The translations under genes were made by a program, and so were the position numbers. From Candidatus Aerophobota bacterium (GTDB lineage Bacteria > Aerophobota > Aerophobia > Aerophobales > Aerophobaceae): a stretch of 19,706 nucleotides of DNA. The stretch covers positions 1 to 19,706 of the forward strand of contig DAOVGF010000076.1 of the NCBI GenBank assembly GCA_030672545.1, written 5' to 3'. Positions 14,347 through 19,706 of the stretch are shown here, piece after piece. Numbering within the stretch: the first letter of the stretch is position 1; each line of letters begins with the position of its first letter. Below the pieces are notes generated by a model that saw only the letters and a list, made by a program, of their open reading frames with translations, ran no database searches and had not been told where the DNA came from.

Positions 14347-15315
14347 ATGACTGAACAATATGAATTTGTTTTGGATTTTGAAAAACCAATTATAGAGTTG
14401 GAACACAAAATAAAAGAGTTAAAAGGAGTTACTGAACGGGAAGGTATGAATCTCGATAAAGAAATAAGGAGTCTCGAGCTTCGTTTGAGAAAACTTCAGA
14501 AAGAAACTTTTCTCAACCTTAGTCCCTGGAGAAGAGTTCAGTTAGCTCGACACCCCGACCGTCCCAAAACTTTAACCCTGGCCAATCTTATATTTGATGA
14601 GTTCTTGCTCCTACATGGGGATCGATTTTACGCAGATGATGGGGCTATGGTAGCGGGTCTGGCTCGTCTGGGAAAAGAACCGGTGATTTTTATAGGAAAC
14701 CAGAAAGGGAAGTCGATCAAAGAAAATCTCTATAGAAACTTTGGTATGGCCCATCCAGAGGGATATAGAAAGGCTAAAAGACTTATGTCCTTAGCCGAAA
14801 AGTTTTCCCGGCCAATAATTACCTTCGTGGATACTCCGGGAGCCTATCCCGGAATCGAAGCCGAGGAAAGAGGTCAAGCGGAAGCCATAGCTGCTAACCT
14901 GGAAAAAATGTCCTGGCTTAAGGTGCCCATAATAGTAGTCATTATCGGAGAAGGAGGCAGTGGAGGAGCTTTGGGGATCGGGATAGGAAATAGTATATTA
15001 ATGCTGGAAAACGCTATTTTTTCGGTGATTACTCCGGAAGGATGTGCCGCTATTCTCTGGAAAAACCAGGAAAAGGTGGAAGAAGCCGCCAAAGCCCTAA
15101 AACTAACAGCTCGAAACCTTTTGGAGTTAAAACTAATTGATGGAATCATCCCTGAACCCAGAGGTGGAGCTCACCGTGACGTTGAGCAAACGGCGCGTAA
15201 TATCAAACGGGTTCTTTTGAAGGAACTATCCCGGTTGAAAAAACTATCTCCTCAGTCACTCGCCAGACAAAGGTTCAAGAAATACCGGGAAATGGGTAGT
15301 TTTAAGAGAGGTTAA
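14347..15315 (+). CDS. accA: AccA, acetyl-CoA carboxylase carboxyltransferase subunit alpha
   Basis: AccA forms the carboxyltransferase with AccD and moves the carboxyl from biotin to acetyl-CoA, giving malonyl-CoA for fatty acid synthesis. The 322-aa length is typical. The N-terminal coiled segment (LDFEKPIIELEHKIKEL) is followed by the crotonase-like core with FVDTPGAYPG, GEGGSGGALGIG and SVITPEGCAAILW, all hallmark stretches. ATG lies 6 bp after the deacetylase stop, and gyrB starts 2 bp after its own stop, so translation is likely coupled. accD, accB and accC are not in the window. Confidence 0.97.
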   Translation: MTEQYEFVLDFEKPIIELEHKIKELKGVTEREGMNLDKEIRSLELRLRKLQKETFLNLSPWRRVQLARHPDRPKTLTLANLIFDEFLLLHGDRFYADDGAMVAGLARLGKEPVIFIGNQKGKSIKENLYRNFGMAHPEGYRKAKRLMSLAEKFSRPIITFVDTPGAYPGIEAEERGQAEAIAANLEKMSWLKVPIIVVIIGEGGSGGALGIGIGNSILMLENAIFSVITPEGCAAILWKNQEKVEEAAKALKLTARNLLELKLIDGIIPEPRGGAHRDVEQTARNIKRVLLKELSRLKKLSPQSLARQRFKKYREMGSFKRG

Positions 15316-15317
15316 GA

Positions 15318-17207
15318 ATGAAAGAAAAGTATGGTGCAGAAGAAATAAAGGTCCTCAAGGATTTAGAAGCAGTTAGACAGAGACCAAGTATGTACATTGG
15401 AAGTACCGGTTCTCGAGGTCTCCATCATCTATTAGGCGAAGTAGTAGATAATTCAATAGATGAGGTTCTAGCTGGATACTGCCGGAATATTTGGGTGACC
15501 CTTCATTCCGATAATAGTGTTACGGTGACTGACGACGGCCGAGGTATTCCTGTGGAAATTCATCCCCAGTACCAGAAATCCGCTCTGGAGTTAGTAATGA
15601 CCACTCTGCATGCCGGTGGTAAATTTGATAACAAGACTTATCGGGTAGCCGGTGGTCTTCACGGAGTTGGTATTTCCGTGGTCAATGCCCTCTCATCTTT
15701 TCTGGAAGTTAAGGTTTTTCGCTCCGGGAAGATCTGGCGTCAACGTTATGGCCGAGGAAAAGTTCTCAGCCCGGTGGAAATCATAGGAGAAACTGCCAGT
15801 GAAAAAACGGGAACGGAAACAAAGTTCTATGCCGATGAGGAAATCTTTGAATCCATTAGTTTTAATTATGAGAAAATAGCCTGGCGTCTCCGGGAACTGG
15901 CCTATTTAAACCAAGGAGTAAGAATTACTCTCACCGATGAGAGATTGGAAAAAAATGAAGTTTTCTGTTATCAGGGTGGAATCAGAGCCTTTGTTCAACA
16001 TCTTAACCAGAACCGAGAGGTCCTATTTAAGGAACCTATTTATCTATCCGGCGAGCAAAATGCCGCTCAGTTAGAAGTAGCCATTCAGTACAATTTGAAT
16101 TTTATCCAGGATATTTTCAGTTTTGTCAATGATATTCATACCGAGGAGGGAGGAACCCACCTCTTTGGATTTAAAGCCGCCCTTACCCGGGTGATTAACG
16201 ATTATGCTCATCGACAGGGTAATAAAGTAAATCTGGCTGGTGAGGATGTCCGGGAAGGCCTGACCGCTATCATAAATATGAAGCTGCCCGACCCCCAGTT
16301 CGAAGGACAAACCAAGACTCGCCTGGGTAACAGTGAAGCCAGGGGGATTGTTGAATCCATCGTCTACAAAGAACTGTCTCGGTATTTTGAAGAAACCCCA
16401 AACATCGCCAAGACTTGTCTGCAAAAGTGTATTTCTGCCTCTCGGGTCCGTGAGGCCGCTCACCGAGCCCGGGAACTTACCCGAAAAAAGGAACGCTTGG
16501 GCGGAGGTAATCTTCCCGGAAAATTGGCCGCCTGTTCCAGAAATAATCCTGAGACAAATGAACTTTTTATAGTGGAGGGAGATTCGGCAGGTGGGTCAGC
16601 TAAGCAGGGCCGGGACCGGGAATTTCAAGCTATTCTTCCTCTCAAGGGGAAGATCATCAATGTAGAGAAAGCTCATCTGATTAAGGTTCTTAACAATGAC
16701 GAGATAAAATCTACCATCACCGCTATTGGAACTGGTATTAAGGAAGAATTTGATTTATCCCGTTTGAGATACCATAAGGTAATACTAATGAGCGATGCCG
16801 ATGTGGACGGTGCTCATATCAGGACACTCCTGCTCACTTTCTTTTATCGCTACATGCCTGAACTTATTAAGGCCGGACACATCTTTATCGCCCAGCCACC
16901 TCTCTACCGCGTCAAAAACAGGAATAAGGAGTACTTTCTTTACAGCGATGAAGAATTAGACGAATTACGAAAGCAACTAAACAAAGAAAAATTGGAAGTT
17001 CAGAGATATAAGGGTCTGGGTGAGATGAACCCGGAACAACTGTGGCAGGCCACCATGGACCCTGAGACCAGAACCATTTATCAGATTTCTATTGAGAATG
17101 CCTTCCAGGCCGATGAGCTGTTTACTATCCTCATGGGAGGAGAAGTTGAGCCACGACGGAAGTTCATAGAAGATCATGCTCTGGAAGTCAGTGAATTGGA
17201 TGTCTAA
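15318..17207 (+). CDS. gyrB: DNA gyrase subunit B
   Basis: GyrB is the ATPase subunit of DNA gyrase, which introduces negative supercoils. It is 629 aa, the compact form without the long insertion of E. coli GyrB. The GHKL ATPase domain shows RQRPSMYIGS, VVDNSIDEVLAG, DDGRGIPV and GGLHGVGISVVNALS. The TOPRIM domain shows EGDSAGGSAKQGRDR from about residue 418 and DADVDGAHI near 493-500. YKGLGEMNPEQLW and the C-terminal FIEDHALEVSELDV are typical. NVEKA after KGKII fits GyrB better than ParE. It sits directly before gyrA, which supports gyrase over topoisomerase IV. The ATG is 2 bp after accA. Confidence 0.96.
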   Translation: MKEKYGAEEIKVLKDLEAVRQRPSMYIGSTGSRGLHHLLGEVVDNSIDEVLAGYCRNIWVTLHSDNSVTVTDDGRGIPVEIHPQYQKSALELVMTTLHAGGKFDNKTYRVAGGLHGVGISVVNALSSFLEVKVFRSGKIWRQRYGRGKVLSPVEIIGETASEKTGTETKFYADEEIFESISFNYEKIAWRLRELAYLNQGVRITLTDERLEKNEVFCYQGGIRAFVQHLNQNREVLFKEPIYLSGEQNAAQLEVAIQYNLNFIQDIFSFVNDIHTEEGGTHLFGFKAALTRVINDYAHRQGNKVNLAGEDVREGLTAIINMKLPDPQFEGQTKTRLGNSEARGIVESIVYKELSRYFEETPNIAKTCLQKCISASRVREAAHRARELTRKKERLGGGNLPGKLAACSRNNPETNELFIVEGDSAGGSAKQGRDREFQAILPLKGKIINVEKAHLIKVLNNDEIKSTITAIGTGIKEEFDLSRLRYHKVILMSDADVDGAHIRTLLLTFFYRYMPELIKAGHIFIAQPPLYRVKNRNKEYFLYSDEELDELRKQLNKEKLEVQRYKGLGEMNPEQLWQATMDPETRTIYQISIENAFQADELFTILMGGEVEPRRKFIEDHALEVSELDV

Positions 17208-17224
17208 TTTGAAAGGGGATTAAA

Positions 17225-19642
17225 GTGACCCAGGAAGAACCAAAAGGAAATATTACCCCTCTTTACCTGGAAGAGGAAATGAGGAAATCTTATCTCAGTT
17301 ATGCTATGAGCGTAATTGTTGGAAGAGCCCTTCCCGATGCCCGGGACGGCCTAAAACCCGTACAACGGAGAATTCTGTTCGCCATGCAAGGTTTGGGCCT
17401 CTTTCCCAATCGCCCTCACAGAAAGGCCGCCCGTCTGGTAGGTGAGGTTATGGGAAAATACCACCCGCACGGCGACACAGCCATATACGACACCATAGTA
17501 AGAATGGCTCAGAGTTTTTCTCTCCGGCACCCCCTGGTAAATGGTCAGGGAAACTTTGGTTCTATTGACGGGGACCCGCCGGCAGCAATGAGGTACACCG
17601 AGGTAAGACTATCTCCTATTTCTGAAGAGCTACTCCAGGATCTGGATAAAGAAACGGTTGAGTTCATTCCCAATTTTGATAATAGCCTAAAAGAGCCCAC
17701 CATCCTTCCGGCCAAGTTTCCCAATCTACTTCTTAACGGTTCCTCCGGAATCGCCGTGGGGATGGCCACTAACATCCCTCCCCACAATCTAAGAGAACTC
17801 CTTGATGCTTGCATAAAACTGATTGAACATCCCGAATCTTCAATTGAGAACCTCCTGGAAATCGTTAGAGGACCAGACTTTCCCACGGGAGGAATCATCC
17901 TGGGGGAGAAAGATCTAAAAAAGGCCTATTTGGAAGGACGAGGCAAAATTATCCTGCGGGGGAAAGCAAAAACGGAAAACCTGGAAGGTCGGGAAAGAAT
18001 CATCATAGAAGAACTACCCTATCAGGTAAATAAGGCCCGTCTAATCGAAAGAATTGCTGACCTGGCCCAGGATAATAAGATAAGAGGCATCAAGAGTATT
18101 AGAGATGAGTCCGATAAATCCGGCATTCGCGTCGTAGTGGAACTATCTCGATTTACTTCTCCCGAGATCGTCCTAAATCAGCTCTATAGATTTACTTCTC
18201 TTCAAGAAACTTACGGAATTATCTTTTTGGCTCTGGTTAAAGGTAAGCCCGAGCTCTTGACCCTAAAGGAAGCTCTAAAGCAGTATCTGGATCACCGAAA
18301 AGAAGTGGTCATTCGCCGAACCAATTTTCAGTTAAAAAAGGAAGAAAAACGGGCCCATCTTCTTGAGGGATTAAAGAAAGCCCTGGGACAACTGGACGAA
18401 GTAATTTTGCTCATAAGAGTCTCCTCCCGAGCGGAGGAAGCCCGGAAGGGTTTGATCAGGTTGTTGCAAATAACCGAAACTCAGGCTCAGGCCATTTTGG
18501 ATATGCGTCTGCAAAGATTAACCGGGCTGGAGAGAGAGAAAATAGAAAGTGAATACCAGGAGACGGTCAAGAACATCAGTGAATTGAGAGGAATCCTGGC
18601 CAACGAAGAAAAGGTCTGGAACATTATCAAAGAAGAGCTTTTGTACCTAAGAAAGAAATACGGGGAGGAGCGACGTACCACTATCCGAGCAGAGGGAGAA
18701 GAGCTTATTTTTAACCCTGAGGATCTGATCAAAAAAGAGGATATCGTTGTTACCGTTACCTCTCAGGGATACATAAAATATACCCCTTGGCGGGTGTACC
18801 AACAACAGCACCGGGGAGGAAAAGGAATGGGCGGAATTATACTACAGAAAGGAGATTTCGCCAAGGACGTTTTGATCTCTAATACCCACTCAACTCTTTT
18901 GTTCTTCACCCTGGAAGGAAGAGTGCATTGGGCCAAGGCGTACCAACTTCCCCAGAGAAAAAGGTTCGACCGAGGCAGAGCCATTGTCAACATTTTGGCT
19001 CTGCGAGAAGATGAAACCATCGGTACCACTATTGCCGTTGATGATTTTACCTCTGACGGCTTCCTTCTGATGGTTACCAGCCGGGGAATAGTTAAAAAGA
19101 CCCCTATTGCAGCTTATTCGCGTCCCCAAAAAGGAGGAATCATCGCTCTCAACTTAAGCCAGGGAAATCGGTTAATAAAGGTCCTTCCCACTTCAGGCCA
19201 AGATAGTATCCTACTTATTACCCGCCAAGGAAGAGCCATACTTTTCTCAGAAACTGATGTTCGTTCCACTGGTAGAGTATCTCAGGGAGTAAAGGGAATT
19301 TCTCTCCGCAAAGGCGATGAGGTAATTGGTGCTACCATTGCCGGAGAAGGAGAGGCTCTTCTGACTATCACCTCCGGAGGTTACGGCAAACGGACACTTT
19401 TCAGCAATTACCGTAAGATTCACCGAGCAGGAAAAGGAGTAATCAATATGTGCCTTACTCCCAGACGTGGCGAGGTGATAGCGGGCAGACGAGTGCAAAA
19501 AGACAGTGAGGTAATTGTGATTACCCGCAAAGGCAAAAGTATCCGCCTACCGGTCAAGGAAGTTCGATTAACCAAAAGAAATACTATGGGCTCTCGGGTT
19601 ATCAGACTGGACAAAAACGATCAGGTTATTGCCTTGGCCTAA
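17225..19642 (+). CDS. gyrA: DNA gyrase subunit A
   Basis: GyrA is the DNA-cleaving and wrapping subunit, 805 aa. It starts at GTG after AAAGGGG, 17 bp after gyrB. The winged-helix region contains SVIVGRALPDARDGLKPVQRR and the catalytic Y124 in AAMRYTEVRLS. At the quinolone-determining region, HPHGDTAIYD has Thr (T85) where E. coli has Ser83, and keeps D89 (E. coli Asp87). The GyrA box appears as QHRGGKG near residue 528, one change from QRRGGKG, and six-bladed beta-pinwheel repeats follow to the end. This box supports gyrase over ParC. After the stop only 64 bp remain; a weak GTTCTC/GAGAAC hairpin (19658-19682) lacks a T tract and is not called a terminator. Confidence 0.96.
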   Translation: MTQEEPKGNITPLYLEEEMRKSYLSYAMSVIVGRALPDARDGLKPVQRRILFAMQGLGLFPNRPHRKAARLVGEVMGKYHPHGDTAIYDTIVRMAQSFSLRHPLVNGQGNFGSIDGDPPAAMRYTEVRLSPISEELLQDLDKETVEFIPNFDNSLKEPTILPAKFPNLLLNGSSGIAVGMATNIPPHNLRELLDACIKLIEHPESSIENLLEIVRGPDFPTGGIILGEKDLKKAYLEGRGKIILRGKAKTENLEGRERIIIEELPYQVNKARLIERIADLAQDNKIRGIKSIRDESDKSGIRVVVELSRFTSPEIVLNQLYRFTSLQETYGIIFLALVKGKPELLTLKEALKQYLDHRKEVVIRRTNFQLKKEEKRAHLLEGLKKALGQLDEVILLIRVSSRAEEARKGLIRLLQITETQAQAILDMRLQRLTGLEREKIESEYQETVKNISELRGILANEEKVWNIIKEELLYLRKKYGEERRTTIRAEGEELIFNPEDLIKKEDIVVTVTSQGYIKYTPWRVYQQQHRGGKGMGGIILQKGDFAKDVLISNTHSTLLFFTLEGRVHWAKAYQLPQRKRFDRGRAIVNILALREDETIGTTIAVDDFTSDGFLLMVTSRGIVKKTPIAAYSRPQKGGIIALNLSQGNRLIKVLPTSGQDSILLITRQGRAILFSETDVRSTGRVSQGVKGISLRKGDEVIGATIAGEGEALLTITSGGYGKRTLFSNYRKIHRAGKGVINMCLTPRRGEVIAGRRVQKDSEVIVITRKGKSIRLPVKEVRLTKRNTMGSRVIRLDKNDQVIALA

Positions 19643-19706
19643 GGGAAAAAGGGGATGGTTCTCTTTCTTAATCCCAGAGAACAGTGAGGGCAAAACGGTG
19701 GGTATA

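Overview
The window is 19.7 kb of a gene-dense bacterial chromosome of moderate GC content with many TTG and GTG starts. It carries a [NiFe] hydrogenase next to acetogen-type methylene-tetrahydrofolate reductase genes (metV, metF) and a dihydrolipoamide dehydrogenase. This points to a strict anaerobe using the tetrahydrofolate branch of the Wood-Ljungdahl pathway or C1 metabolism. Nothing here fixes the phylum. An uncultivated anaerobic lineage is an inference from gene content and from the abundant palindromic intergenic repeats.

Layout. (1) Positions 1-481 hold no convincing gene: a Rho-independent terminator, GTAG-headed palindromic repeats, part of a dispersed element and a candidate promoter. 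(2) Positions 482-7435 form a tight plus-strand operon: [NiFe] hydrogenase small and large subunits, hydrogenase maturation protease, metV, metF, lpdA and tsaD. (3) Positions 7436-7541 are a short convergent spacer with another palindromic repeat and a terminator for the opposite strand. (4) Positions 7542-10593 on the minus strand encode GlmS and a Bacteroidota-type GlmU-like protein, two steps of UDP-N-acetylglucosamine synthesis. (5) Positions 10594-11139 are a repeat-rich divergent intergenic region with two promoters. (6) Positions 11140-19642 form a second plus-strand operon: PHP-domain phosphoesterase, CtpA-type protease, YibQ-type divergent polysaccharide deacetylase, accA, gyrB and gyrA.

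Most interesting points. First, the hydrogenase, its protease and the MetV/MetF pair overlap or nearly overlap. No hdrABC, mvhD, rnfC-like or NADH-binding subunit is visible, which suggests an H2-linked methylene-THF reductase of unusual composition. Second, the small subunit has Asp in place of one proximal-cluster Cys, and Cys in place of the Pro that specifies a [3Fe-4S] medial cluster. Third, the regions upstream of the hydrogenase operon and of glmS carry the same element in opposite orientations. It has conserved flanks, a hairpin whose stem bases differ but still pair around an identical GAA loop, and it ends at a TTGACA -35 box. One copy has about 64 bp extra carrying a terminator, and may also be split by a repeat-bearing 170-bp segment flanked by a 10-bp direct repeat.
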